Of a stretch of DNA of 64,000 nucleotides, positions 47,414 to 59,402 are shown piece after piece (position 1 is the first letter of the stretch; each line of letters starts with the position of its first letter). The notes beneath the pieces were generated by a model. The model was not told the origin of the DNA, did not search any database, and saw only the letters and a list, made by a program, of their open reading frames with translations. Source of the stretch: Dipetalonema caudispina (taxonomy: Eukaryota > Nematoda > Chromadorea > Rhabditida > Onchocercidae); NCBI GenBank assembly GCA_013365325.1, contig JABVXV010000280.1, positions 1-64,000 on the forward strand, read 5' to 3'. Made by a program: the position numbers and the translations under genes.

Positions 47414-49770
47414 GTTTAAGAATAAAAAAAAACTTTTTTATATTTTGTGAACACTCTTTTCATGCTGCAAAATTGCCTCATCAATTTCCAATCTTTGCTC
47501 AATGATGAGAGGTTCACTTGCTTGAAAAATGATATTAAATTTTACCAACGCGTAAATGATTCAGACTTTGTCAACAATATTTTGCAAACATAAATATGTT
47601 TGGACTACTGATAGAAACATTGAAATTTCTCAGTTTGAAATTGCAGATTTGAAAACTTTCAGGAAGCACTAAGGAAAATCGAATATCCTTTTCAATAATT
47701 ATTCTCATTTTTTGCAACGAAACAAAAAATAGCAACTAAAGATACGGGGAATTGTGATTGCAATAATCGAATGCGCATAGTTTACATTATTCGTTGATTT
47801 TTAGAACTCATCTTATTCGGAATACTGTAATCGTAATTTTCCAAAGATTTGAACCATCGTTTAGTAAAATTAAAGATTGCCTTTTTCAATCATCATTTAT
47901 TGTTATTCTCATTTTTAGATAAAATATCTTGCAATAAACTTCGAAATTCAGCAATGATCGATGTGAAAATTCTCTCCGATCCTGTTCCTATGATCACTAA
48001 AACCGATGATCAATAATATTTCTTATTGATAAGCGATGAACATATTAATATTCAGTAATATTCATTGATCCATGATTAATTTAAAAGGCTTGGGTCAAGA
48101 CCTTCGAAAAGACTAATTCCTTAACTTGCGTAAATCAGTAATTAAAGTCAAGAATTTACATTCTATAGGATGCAGGGATTTCTGCACCTTCCTGTACGGC
48201 AACCTTTTCTGACTGATCTTTAAAAGAGAAATCTTAACTTAATAATTTTTTCGATGTCTTTAGTCATAGCAGCTAAAATTAAAATTGTAAGCTATGAATA
48301 AATGTATTAAGTTTAAAAATTTTGCAAAGAAAGATGTTAAAATATTTGGAATAATTTTCATTAATTTCTAATGTCCATCCTCAATAGCAAAATGTTTGAA
48401 GAGTAAAAATCTTTCTGATGCCCTTGCAAACAGCGAATCTTTATTGCATTGTACAAATCAAAAATCATTTAAGCGATTAATTGTTTACGAGACTTTTTTT
48501 TCTGGATGAAAATCACTAATTAAAAATTTATAGCCATCAAGCACTTCTTATTGCTTGCTCCAAATTTTAAGAGGAATTTATCCGATAATAATAATTTCTT
48601 ATCCAACTTATTTCTTTAACTGTTGCGAAAGAAAATTAGCAATAATCACAATTTACTACTGAATTGGTCAATAATGGCCATGACTACATTTGGCCACAGT
48701 AGTAGGGCCAAACTGTAAATGTTTTCAAGCTTAAGAAAATTTGCTCAAAACAGGAAAACTACTTCTTTTATGAGTGAAATGTACAAAAAAAATGTTGCTT
48801 ATAATATTTTTTCTGCAATAAATGTAAAAGATAAATATTTGAAATAGTCGGAAGGAACATTCATACTATGATGACACATTGTATTTTTTTCTCTATTGGA
48901 TTATTCTCGAAATTATGCTTTTACACAAAAAACTATTAGCAATATATGGTTGTCTAATGTTGAATTATTTAACTTGATAATACAATAATTCGAACTAAGC
49001 TCTAACTTTTATAAAGCTAATGATAACATACTATATGCTTTAATAAGTAACTCTACACTATATCATTACAAGATAAACTGAAGTATAACCTTTTCTTATC
49101 TTGTAAGCTAAATAGTTGTAACATTATCAACTCGCAAGAACATTTAACAACAGATCAGATATGAAATAATCATTTAGCCGTGTCAGTATCATGTGTTCGA
49201 AATTTCTCTTACTAAATTTCACTTTTTATCTGTATCGTTTCATCATAGACTGTTGTAGAAAATTTCACAATGATAACATAATGATAGAAAAGAAGTCATT
49301 TTTACATTTAATGATGATATGGAAGAAGTTAATTCATATGTGAGATTTCAATGGAAAAAAAGGAATTGGATAGAATTATAGATGATCAATATACAAACAT
49401 ACCGAACTAACGATGATTAATCAATCGTAATCTTTGAAAAGTTAGTAAAATAAATAAAACTTTACTTGTGGAATTTCAAAAGTTCACTTCTCACTTTCTA
49501 ATAGCGAACAATTTCTTTTGTCGTGTGAACAGCTTCTTTACTATATTCTGTAATGATTACTTTGATTTTTTATTAAACATTTCCACTCTTCATAAGAAAT
49601 AATCCATTTAAACTTTCACTAATGCTAAATGGCAAGATGAAGCATGACATATCTTGATCCAATTGTTGTTGCGTCATGACCTATCTTCTTTATTTCACAA
49701 GCATTCAAAGTGGTAACCTGTCAGACAAGTTGAATGGGTTTGTGGATGTTCTGGTGATTGCAGTATTTGT

Positions 49771-49777
49771 GTTTCAG
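49771..49777 (+). promoter_or_regulatory. Probable spliced-leader acceptor of MED4
   Basis: TGTGTTTCAG ends at 49777, 18 bases before the MED4 ATG, with no upstream exon evident. This matches the nematode acceptor consensus and probably marks the trans-spliced 5' end. Confidence 0.6.
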
Positions 49778-49795
49778 ATCGGTCGAGAGTAGATA

Positions 49796-51760
49796 ATGGC
49801 TGATAGATGCAGTTTGAAGGAACGTTTACAAGAAAGTACAGAAGATCTGGAAGCTACTATAAAAATGGTTCCAAATTATATTTTATAACTTCAGCATTTC
49901 TTTTGTTCATTTACATAACCCTCCATTGATGTGCGCAAGTTGTCAGTGTTTCATTAGATCAGCCCACGTTTTTCAATTCGCTTTTTTCTTGTAGCTTATT
50001 GAAGTTATAAAATTTGCATACTCTTTGTTTGTTGTCGTTGAGTTGAGAAACTTTTTGGACTTTGGTTGGAATTGATTGCCCTATCGAGTGCGTACTGATA
50101 CATAAGTGAATAAGATTGGGGAATAAAAAAAGAAAAAAAAACTAAAAACTTGCGAAACGAAACGAAAAGCGAAGGATTGCTAAGGAAAAAGTGGGGTCCA
50201 CATAATCCGGATATCTCATTAAGCTAAATATTCTATCCTTTTACTACAGATAATTGCGTTTGTTCTGGACAGAGATCGAAGCTGTGGATCGCTTACATCT
50301 CTGTGTGAATCGTTTCGCAAGAAGCATACGGAATTAACGAAACTACTTGCTAAAGGTTAGTTTGACTGTTAACTTTTGTAGTTTATTCATATCTTATGCT
50401 TCTTCTATTTTTAGTACCTGCTTATCAGCAAAGAGAGCGAGAAATCCGGAGATTGGAAGCAGAAGTTGAAGCACGGGACAAAGTTCTTGGAGATTTACAA
50501 AAGCAATTAATGGCTGCGGAAAAACTCATAACTAAGATGGTTTTCCAGGTATAATGCAAAATTCAGCTTTAGTTTATGATTAAATGTCTATATCTCTTCA
50601 TTTAAGTGAAGCAAATTAAGCTTGAAAGTTGGGAAGTGAAGTATAAGAGATAGGTTTCAAGAAACCATTAGAGGTAACTGTCTTCATTAACTTTTTCACT
50701 TTGAGGCATATGTTTCAGCAAAATAAATTTTTAAGGCTGACAAAAAGGTGAAGGAAATGCGTCAGTCAGAAGCAAACAGGGTAAACAGTGAAACGATCAT
50801 TCGTTTTGCCAATCAGATCAGTAGAACATACGCCGTCGCAGCGCCACTTGGTTGGCAACTGGGCGATACATCGCGTCCATATCCTACCGAGGTTTGAGAA
50901 TTTCTACTTTTTTGCTGCCAACGGAAGAAACGGAAAAAAAAATCATCCCGCAGTTATTTAAAAAACTAAGAAGTGAGAAATGCTTGTATCTTCGCGTTAG
51001 CTGCTTCTCTTTTGAACCTTCTGTATTTTTCTCTATTTGTCTCTATCATAAAAATGGATAACTCACATATTCTACAGAAATCAACGGAATTAAGTGATTT
51101 GCAGGCAGAATTGCGGTTGTCGGCATTGGCAGCACCACGTGTAATAGTGCAGGCAGCTCCTCCAGCTTTATCTTTGCTTCGTCAACCTACTGCCAGTACT
51201 AGTGGAATGTTACGTGGTAGCGGACGTGGTGCTTCACCGATGACGTCGTATTCAGCAGCTATGCAACAGCAGCAAAGGTATTTTTCATGTTGATGGCCTT
51301 CCTTTAACTCTTGAGTGGATTAATGCATGAATAAACTAAGTACCATCCATCTGAAAATAAAAATAGAGAAACCTGAATGTCATTTAAAGAAGTTGAGGTT
51401 AATAAACACAAATTTATTTTACGATTCTAGGTTTCAGGTTTCATTTGGAAATGAGTGTCATTTCATTTTAGGTCGTGGAGTCCACGTGGTGCATTCGTTC
51501 AACAGTCATCTTCATCACCTCGAGGTAGAAATGCAGCCGGCCGCGGTAGCATTATATCGCCACGCATTAGCGCCGCGCCAGGTGCAAGTCTCTTGCAGCG
51601 ACGTCCATCCATGACGGGAAGCAGTCCTCATTTATCTAGTCCTTCGTCATCTTATCAAGGTCCTATCAGAGGAGGACTTCCACCACCAGTAACAAATGTG
51701 GAACAGATGAGCTCTGATTCAAGCAGTAGTTCGAGCAGCGATGAGGGTAGCCCTTCCTAA
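49796..51760 (+). CDS. MED4: Mediator of RNA polymerase II transcription subunit 4
   Basis: MED4 is a core subunit of the Mediator middle module that links activators to RNA polymerase II. Exons are 49796-49867, 50250-50355, 50415-50548, 50736-50891, 51078-51277 and 51472-51760, giving 318 residues (human 270). The N-terminal half is a coiled coil (about 1-125), including the VEARDKVLGDLQKQL and KKVKEMRQSEANRVN helices. The family signature follows: ETIIRFANQISRTYAVAAPL with GDTSRPYPTE at about 125-156. The rest is a low-complexity Ser/Pro/Gly/Arg/Gln tail of about 160 residues with a final acidic Ser run (SDSSSSSSSDEGSPS), longer than in human. The acceptor before 50736 is TTTTTAAG, chosen because the nearby TTTCAG would bring in a stop. 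The next gene on the same strand begins 1.5 kb downstream. Confidence 0.93.
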
Positions 51761-53253
51761 TTTTCTGTCTTTTGCTTGTGTAATTGTAAACTTAAAAGGT
51801 GTCGTATTACAAATCGCAAACATTCAAAAGTTCGTTTTGTTCGAAGTTACTGTTTTGATTTTCTCAAAATTCCTTGGTATTATGTAAAACTGCCTATGTG
51901 AACTATTCCAAACTTTCAAATTTGATCGCTGAAGGGTACTTTATTATCCATTCTGCGACCCATTTCCCATCTTTATCGATTATAATAGTGAATTTGTTGC
52001 TTACAGATCATAGCAGATAGGAGTATGAACAAAGCACAAATAAAGAGTGATGAAAATTTTTTTTCCAGTGTATTATTTTTGCTTTGTTAAAGGTCATATG
52101 TCTCCTAAGTACAATCCAGATATCCCTAGATTCCTACTTTTAGCTGATTATTTTGTCTTCGAATTATTCACCTTTGGCCAGCTAAGAGAAGGTTTTACTT
52201 CCCTCTTTTCTGTCGCTGCATATATTGGTTTGCAGAAGTCTTTATTATTCAGCTGCATCAAATTTTTAGTTGTATGATTTAACGTTTCGTTGTTTCAGGT
52301 TTTTCATAGTGGACCAATAAACTTTCTTTTTCTTTTTTCTCTAATTCCCATATGAATTTTATCTCTCCTCTGTTAGTTTTTAAATTTAATATTTTTAATT
52401 GCAGCTTTAAAACAGCGGGTGGATTTGTCAATTCTGCAGTCATCATGTGTATTTTAACAATAGCTTAAGCCATAAAACTTTCAACTAAGAAATTTAATTT
52501 TCATGTTCTGCAATAAGAGATCTCGCTTTACTAAGGAATGAAGTAAATTTTAAACAGCTGTAGCCTAAATTTCTTTAACAATCAGGCTGAGAGTAAGACG
52601 CAGTCTTTGAGAATTTAGTCGCAGCTTCACGTAGTTTTACTTGTGATAGGACTCCATTTCTTATCATGTCTGCACAGAAAGTAGATAAAGTTTCTGTGGA
52701 AGGAATAGAAGTACGCAGTTCTTCTGAAAAATTTAGTGATAGCTTCTGGAAGTTATGGGTATTGTTGATTATTCCGAATATGAAATGCTGAGGTCGATTA
52801 ATCAAAATTCAATTGAAATTTAGTGAGTGATATTGGAAGAAGCTATTATTCGCGGATGAAAAATTCTAATAATTTAACAATGAAGAGTTCGGTTTTTTTG
52901 AAGTTCATCAGATAATGATGAACTTTCCAAAGAAATCCGGTAATATCGTTTTATCTCTTGCAGTTAGTTTTTTTTCTTGTTATTTTGGTTGTTCTCATAA
53001 TTGTCATATTTTGTGTTTTTCTGCAAAAAAGAAATTTTTGAATTCAATGTTGTGGACCACTTTGTTTTGGTTAGTAAAGCCTTTCTTACATATTATTGCA
53101 CTAAAAGTGAACTGTTTCTATATTAAACGGTTTTTGCATATTATTTGCGACTAGTTTTAATTTATTACGAATCTCTCTGATCAAAATAAACTGCTGAAGC
53201 AGGTTATGCTTCTGATTGAAAGTCTCCATCATTTCATACTGTATTTAGTGCAC
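51761..53253. other. Intergenic region between MED4 and RAMAC-like gene
   Basis: It holds the MED4 3' UTR and the upstream region of the next gene. Open frames here (52047-52277 plus, 52575-52805 minus, 52915-53154 plus) show no family similarity. The right edge is a TGTATTTAG acceptor at 53248, five bases before the next ATG. The spacing is too wide for a tight nematode operon. Confidence 0.5.
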
Positions 53254-54063
53254 ATGAGTGACCCAAGGAGAACGGTGGATGCAACTCTTCCGAGTTCAAA
53301 CAATGGCTCTGGCACATGTGATGCCCAAATACATCCATCTCCCCAAGAATTAAGTAGTGCTAATGCAGGTATGTGACATTTAATGAAAGTTTCATCACGG
53401 ACGATAGAGGAATTGATATTCTTGATTCTCCAATTTTTGGGATTCTTTCAAGTGTCTATTTTATAGGGCAGCGTGATTTCCCCGATCTAACTGATTTTGT
53501 CAATCAGAGAACGGAAGATGATCTAAATGAATTGTTCGCCAGTCGGTATACAATGGTAAGCCGATCCCTTCATACAGTGCAAAAATTATTAAAATGGTAA
53601 TGATGATGGTGTAATATTTCCAGGCCAATAAGCTATATGTAGAGGTTGCAAGTGGCTTTCCCGACCCAATCATTGTATATCCATGGAACAAAAGACCAAA
53701 AAGGAATTTCGATTACATGTATGCTTTCACTAAATATTTCCGCTTATTGTAATATGTCTCAAATGCATAATTCCATATTCATCACATCCAGCCAATCTAA
53801 AACTAATGGAAAATATTTCGGCATTTTGGTGAAAGTTCGAAGATTTAATAGGAAAAAAAAACTAAATTTTCTGAAGCATAAGTTTCAGCTGCGGTCAGCG
53901 AAGATCGTGGACAGGAGACAATAGGCGAAATGTTGGCTCAGAATGGCGAAATAGTTGGGGAAACCCGAGTTACGATCCTTATGTTGCACAGGAATCAAGG
54001 AAAAGACGTAATCCAATCACGGATCCTATTCGTGTTTCTTACCCAGGCAGGACAAATCCGTGA
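53254..54063 (+). CDS. RAMAC: RAMAC-like protein (activator of mRNA cap guanine-N7 methyltransferase)
   Basis: Exons are 53254-53368, 53467-53555, 53624-53718 and 53889-54063, giving 157 residues. Human RAMAC (FAM103A1, 118 residues) binds and activates RNMT, which completes the mRNA cap, and also binds RNA. The shared features seen here are LNELFASRYT (about 58-67), corresponding to the human EMFASRFT activation motif; a PDPIIVYPWNKR segment corresponding to PPIVEEWNSR; and an Arg/Asn/Trp-rich RNA-binding-like tail (GDNRRNVGSEWRNSWGNPSY). The first 57 residues are an extension rich in Ser, Asn and acidic residues that human lacks. The assignment is by motif order, not overall identity. The start is supported by a TTTAG acceptor at 53248. 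Confidence 0.72.
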
Positions 54064-55186
54064 TATCGGCCGAGAATAGAAGTTTAGAGTCTCAGTGTTT
54101 CTATAATCACGTTTTATAATGTAACTTCAAGTAGCAATCTTTATTAAAATTTCACCGGTGACTGCTGGTCTAAAAAATCCAGTTCCATTACAGTAAGGAA
54201 AAATGTATTGCCATCTTGAAGTTCTGAAAGAAGAAATATGAATAGCAAACCAACACTTCACTCGCTATATCTTCGTCGTCGGTTGGAAAGAAGTAGAAAA
54301 AATGAACTCAAAAATTCGAATGCTTTATTTTAACAAGAGCTAATTAGCAAATTGAGGTATGTAATGTACAATCACCATTTACGCAACAAAAATACTGTGA
54401 ATTGGACCTGTTTACTGCGTGTAATTTAGCTGAAGATTTGAAAAATTTTCAACCAATCCAATAAAAATTAAAAGCGTATTATTCATATTGAAATTTTGAG
54501 GATAGTGTGATTTTCCTCAAAGATAAACGATAAGTGGCTTTAACTGAGCATTACACACCAAGCGTTATCAAAACTAAAAATTAAGTGTCAATAATGGCAG
54601 TATTATCATTTGTAACAATTCTACGGAGATGCAGCGAAACAGGTACAAAGGATGCCTGCTCTGTAACTCATCTGTATAATACCGGCTAGTGTTCCGAAGT
54701 TCGGAATTAAGAGGGATGACATTAGTTTTTGAATTTTTGCATTTATAAAATGTTGAATCAGTTTATCTAAATAAACTGATTCCGAACGTCCTGATAGATG
54801 TCAGAGATTTTTGAAAAATCAAATGAGCATTCGAGAAACATGAGGCCCTTACACTTTCTTAAATTCAACACAGAGTCCAACCCATGGACTTTTGCTCCAA
54901 GTAAGGTTCTCATATTTGTCCTGATCGCCCAGTTATCGTGATCCTAACCTATTTGTATCTAAAAACCTCAGTCTTCCCCAAGAGAAATATTATATCATGG
55001 GAAATCATTTATCTTTTATCAAATTGTGGAGGAAGAGCAGACGGATGAGTTAAGAAAGTTAAGATCCGGTCCTTCCTAAACAGAAGGCTTTATAAATGTA
55101 TTAAAGTCCCGTTTTTCCACACTTATATATTGTCAAATCGTACGAGAAACGAAATAAGAAAAAGTGCATATAAATCAGAAACAAAG
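54064..55186. other. Convergent intergenic region, RAMAC-like to PARL
   Basis: It should contain both 3' UTRs. A 17-codon open start at 54594 followed by a donor-like CAG-GTACAA (MAVLSFVTILRR) is visible on the plus strand, but no partner exon follows. I see nothing else. Confidence 0.45.
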
Positions 55187-57436
55187 TCAAGAACGACGAG
55201 GCGGAGTACTTCGACTTCGTCGTGGTCGCTCCACGTCTCGCCTTTTCTCTGCACTGAGACCGCATACTTTAAGGATCCCGTCGCCATATTTCTTCCAAAT
55301 AAGATGCTGACCATACATACCATAGAATCTGGAACATTCTTAGGAACAAATAAAGCAAGAAAGAGCTCCCTGGTACTATTTGAAACAAAACAAGCACATA
55401 CCATAACAAGCCTCGCTTCCATTTTAAAATCATAAAAATCCTGTACATGCCATCCATCATCGTTCACGAATTTAGAAGGCTAATGTTAACTTATGAAAAT
55501 TTTCATTATTACTCGGAGGAGTTTATGAATATTGCAAACATACAATCCAAACAGTGATCCTCCCAAATGTGCTGCATGATCGAACAATTTGAAACCGAGG
55601 AGCAAACATATTAAATCAAAAGCAATCATTCCGGTGACAGCCGACTTCGCTGAGAAATCGAAATGTGGCACAAAAACTATTTTTAGTCTTGCATCTGGCA
55701 ATTTCATGCATGTGTATACTAACAGCGCCATTATCGCACCACTCTGCAAAGTTATAAAGTACCAGTTTAAACAGTTGATAGAGGTCGTGATTCATATTTG
55801 CTCAAAAAATGGATCGAAAATATCTTGGAAATGATAAAAGCAGAACTAACAGCTCCAAGTGCTCGTCGATTTGTTCTTATTACACATTTATGCGTTATTC
55901 CAGCTAAAGACGATACTGCAGCGGCTGTTATATAAAAAGCCCAAAACTGCAAACGTAAATATATTCAGCAAAATGTCAGATTTTTATCAACTATAAACTG
56001 AAAAACATAGTTCTGAATAAAAACATTATTCAAAGAACTGTCTGAATAGAGATTAATGATTCAAAGCCAATGAAAATAAAAAATGAAAGACCAGTTAATC
56101 ATTTAATCTCACACCTGTTCAATTCCAAGAAAATAGTCGATGGAAACAGGGGCAAATGTGTTGAGCACGTACATGTTCAGCACGAGATGAAGCATATTTG
56201 CATGAGAAAAAGCACTTAATACCATTGGAAGACACAAAGCTTCTAAAATATACCGCCTGATAAACACAACAAGTGCAGAATATAAATCATAATAGACTAG
56301 TAGAATAAATATATGTCTAACACAGAACTAAGATCATTTGTGAAGATTTAGGGTCATCTGTATAGTCGAAAAAACGAAACTCAACCTAGCATACTTTACG
56401 CACAGGTTCCAAGAGAATTCAATAGATTAGAATAATTAATAAGCCATTAATAATGAAATTACAGATAAAGTCCAAATGTAAGTGAATTCACGTAAACATT
56501 AAAAAATGCAAAACCAAAGTTGGAATAAGCATAATTTCTAAAAGTGAATATGACTATGAAAATGTATAAACGAACTTGAAGCAAAACTATTTGTGAACCA
56601 TCTCCACATAAATAGTTGCCAAGATTTGATTCCCCACATCAGCATTACCATTACGTTTATGCTAACGAGTACAAAAGTGCATTTGACACCATCTCGAAGT
56701 CGACGATATTTGGAAAAATGATTTTTGGTTTCATTATACTTCACACTAATCACTTCGTAAATTTCACGCCATCTGAAATGTCAGTCTTAAAAATAAAAAT
56801 GTAATGAAATTAAAACAAACAATTGGTACTTGCACTATTATGACTGCATTCAAAACAGAAGAATCTCTTTTTTTGCACATGCACAAAAGACAAAAATTCT
56901 AAATAAATTTCACACGTACCTGTTATTGGATCTTTTAAGATCGCATACTGCAGCCAGCGCAAATGACACAACTCCAACCTATACAAGAAGAAAATGATAT
57001 AAATAATAGTTTTAAAACTTTTTTTTCGGTCTATAAATCATGGCTGTGCAGTAGACTTTGATGGTCAAATTTTGGTAAATCTATACTACTCGCTCAAATA
57101 GTGTGTCGGCAGATATTTCTATTTACTGTTGTTTCTCAACGTCGTGTGACTGAAATCCATAAAAATACGGCAAAATAGTAAGTACAAAACTTGACATACT
57201 CCAACAGTAAATCCGAATGCTTTCCATAAATCTCTCGACGGACGGAGCGGAATTACATCTTCCTGATAAGGTAATTTCTGTTTCGACTGTTCTATTTTCT
57301 CTTTGAGTTCATCAATACGTCGCCGATATTTCTCCCTTCTGTTTAGTCCGAAACGATTTCTTACTGGTTGGAAAAGCACCAACCTTGGAGATTTCCTGGT
57401 TAACTCGCATGTCCATCTCATAAAGGTACTCAGCAT
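55187..57436 (-). CDS. PARL: PARL-type mitochondrial rhomboid protease
   Basis: PARL is an intramembrane serine protease of the mitochondrial inner membrane whose known substrates in other animals include PINK1 and PGAM5. Exons (high to low) are 57436-57200, 56978-56920, 56772-56576, 56242-56115, 55946-55851, 55743-55544 and 55328-55187, giving 352 residues (human 379). The N-terminus is Arg-rich and lacks early acidic residues, as a presequence should. FGFTVG begins the first conserved segment. MVLSAFSH, LVLNMYVLNTF and LGIEQFWAFYI match the rhomboid core. The catalytic Ser240 is in GASGA, created exactly at the junction of exons 5 and 6, and His298 is in DHAAHLGG. Their 58-residue spacing equals that of human S277/H335. 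The C-terminus ends in an Arg/Ser/Pro tail (RPRRSRSTPPRRS). An acceptor-like ATTTTAG lies three bases before the ATG. Confidence 0.94.
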
Positions 57437-59402
57437 AACCTAAAATATGTTCCTCAAGAACTAAAAAGGTGACTTTTACTAGAAATATTTACAAGTAAAA
57501 AATGATTCTCCTCACAATACTTCTCTCGGAGCACTCCGAAAATGGATTTTCTACTCGAAATTAAGTTTCTACTCAATTTTCACCACGGTCGGAATACCTT
57601 CTTCGGTAGTGAGAGCAACACCACTACACCCCGAATGGCAAAGTCAAGAGCAAAAGTTTAAAATGTACCGGCATTGACAGCAATATTTTTATTTTTAATT
57701 TAAAGGAACATACCGGTATACCCGTCTTTTCTTTGATCACTTTTCAATCAGGAAAATCAAAATGGAAAAAGCCAAAAGTCAAGTGCAAGTACTTTTCAGT
57801 TAACTCCACGCAATAATCCTGCCTTAAAACGAGAATCGATTATCAATAATGCTTAAAAATTGTCATTTAAAATGAAGTATATTGACTCAATTCTCACAAA
57901 TTTAATCTTAGCAGTATAGGAAGGGATAAAAATCAAAATCACTGATTGATAAAACATGGTTTAATCATGGTAATATTTGAAAAAATGTGGAAAAATATCA
58001 CCACATGTTGACCGATAAAACTTAGGTGATTCAAAACATTCAAAGCCTGATCAGCAAATGCACTACTTGGAACGAACTGAAGGGTGGTGAAGCAACCAGA
58101 ATATCTACAAACCATATCTGCAAAAACTCTTGGAATCCTACTTAACTGTTCTAATTACCAGTTCCTTCGTATTGGTCATTCAAGTTTCCGAAAAATAAAC
58201 GGTTAGAGAATTACGGAATGTTGGTTTAGACAAGAAAACAGAATCAAAAATAAATTTTCCCATAAATTGGCTCCACTTCAAGATATCCCATGCGAACTAT
58301 CCGAAAAAAGCATTTCTTCAACACCAGGTATAACCCAATAAATCTGATCAAAAATTTTTAAAGAATGTCTGTAGAGTCTTGACACTGGTTGAGGTACCCA
58401 TGTCTCCGCCAAATATTTGAATATTCTAATTTGTTAGGGTAAAAAAGGATGCATTAATGAATTCTTGAATAACCAGATGAACTTACATCAATAGAAGATG
58501 CAGATTCGATTACTGAACTCTCATCACTCTTGGCCAATCACTTCACTGAAAGATAGGATTTCTTCATAAAGCAAATTTAGCCATTTAAAAAAAGAACTGT
58601 GTGAACATAAATAATCTTTCAACCGATTAGGTTAACAAGAGATTGTTGGCCGCTACAAACCTCGAGACATAGTGTGCCATTATTACGGAATTTTATTGGT
58701 ACTAACAGGAAAGCAAAACAAAACAAGGTAACAAGATAGCAAACAAATTCGCAAATTCAATCTTTGGCATTCCATCTTACAGATGCCACATTCTGGAGCT
58801 TCTTCAACTGTTTTAAATTGATCAATTTTAGCCAACATGAAGAGACTGAACAGACAAGAAAACAAATCAGGCCAAGAGAACAAATCAGGCCTGTCAATAT
58901 TTCTTAGCAATCACAACGGAATTCTAGGAAGCTGCTCAATCACACAAACAAAGAAGCTTCGACACTGAACTTAACTATCTTTCTTCAGACACCGAAAAGT
59001 CGAACATCAACAAAGGAGATGAAATATTCGTTTAGCCTTTCAAAAATAGTTAACCCTCCTACTTGCTGTTGCATGACATCACCGGACGACGAAAAAATCA
59101 CAATTTTAAGGTTCAGCAAAAAGATTCGAAGAAAAAAAAATTATGTTCGTAAGATTCCTAAGAAATTATCTATTCTGTCCGTTTAACAATGTGAATAACT
59201 TCGGAAATCATGGGAATGATGAATTTGAAAATGTTGATTTTTGAAATTCATTTGAAAAGCATTGGAATAAAATCTGGGACATAATAGATCGAAAAGTTAT
59301 TCGGTAAACCCGGATGCTAATTATCTGCAACAAAAACACAACCAATAACAGAAAAAGATATCCAATCACTGTCACTTGCAGTAATATAAACAATAATTTA
59401 TT
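57437..59402. other. Intergenic region between FARSA and PARL
   Basis: About 2 kb lies between two genes on the same strand. I found no exon chain. A minus-strand frame at 58683-58910 has no recognisable domain. A short direct repeat (AACAAATCAGGCC twice, spaced by AAGAG) sits near 58862-58892. Confidence 0.5.

Larger units (their letters stand above)
34135..49795. promoter_or_regulatory. Gene-poor 15.6-kb interval between the nuclear receptor and MED4
   Basis: The two flanking genes diverge from it. It is very AT-rich with many poly-A or poly-T runs (for example near 35690, 36110, 37240, 38260, 40690 and 47060) and several simple repeats. I found no exon chain with family similarity on either strand. 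Most open frames here are low-complexity. Two places stand out and are listed separately: a coding-like frame at 43240-43491 and a GC-richer patch with a good acceptor on the minus strand near 41817. A likely reading is a regulatory domain and possible distal 5' exons of the receptor gene, since developmental transcription factors often have such flanks. That is inference. Confidence 0.45.

Noticed and set aside
47212..47505. 97-codon frame with a His-Thr repeat
   Set aside because: The repeat is a direct product of the (AC)n microsatellite; the rest is poly-A/T driven.
55130..55435. 101-codon plus-strand frame
   Set aside because: It is the antisense of the last PARL exon and the intron before it.
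58683..58910. 75-codon minus-strand frame between FARSA and PARL
   Set aside because: It has no splice partners in phase and no family similarity; considered as a missing gene in the gap but not supported.
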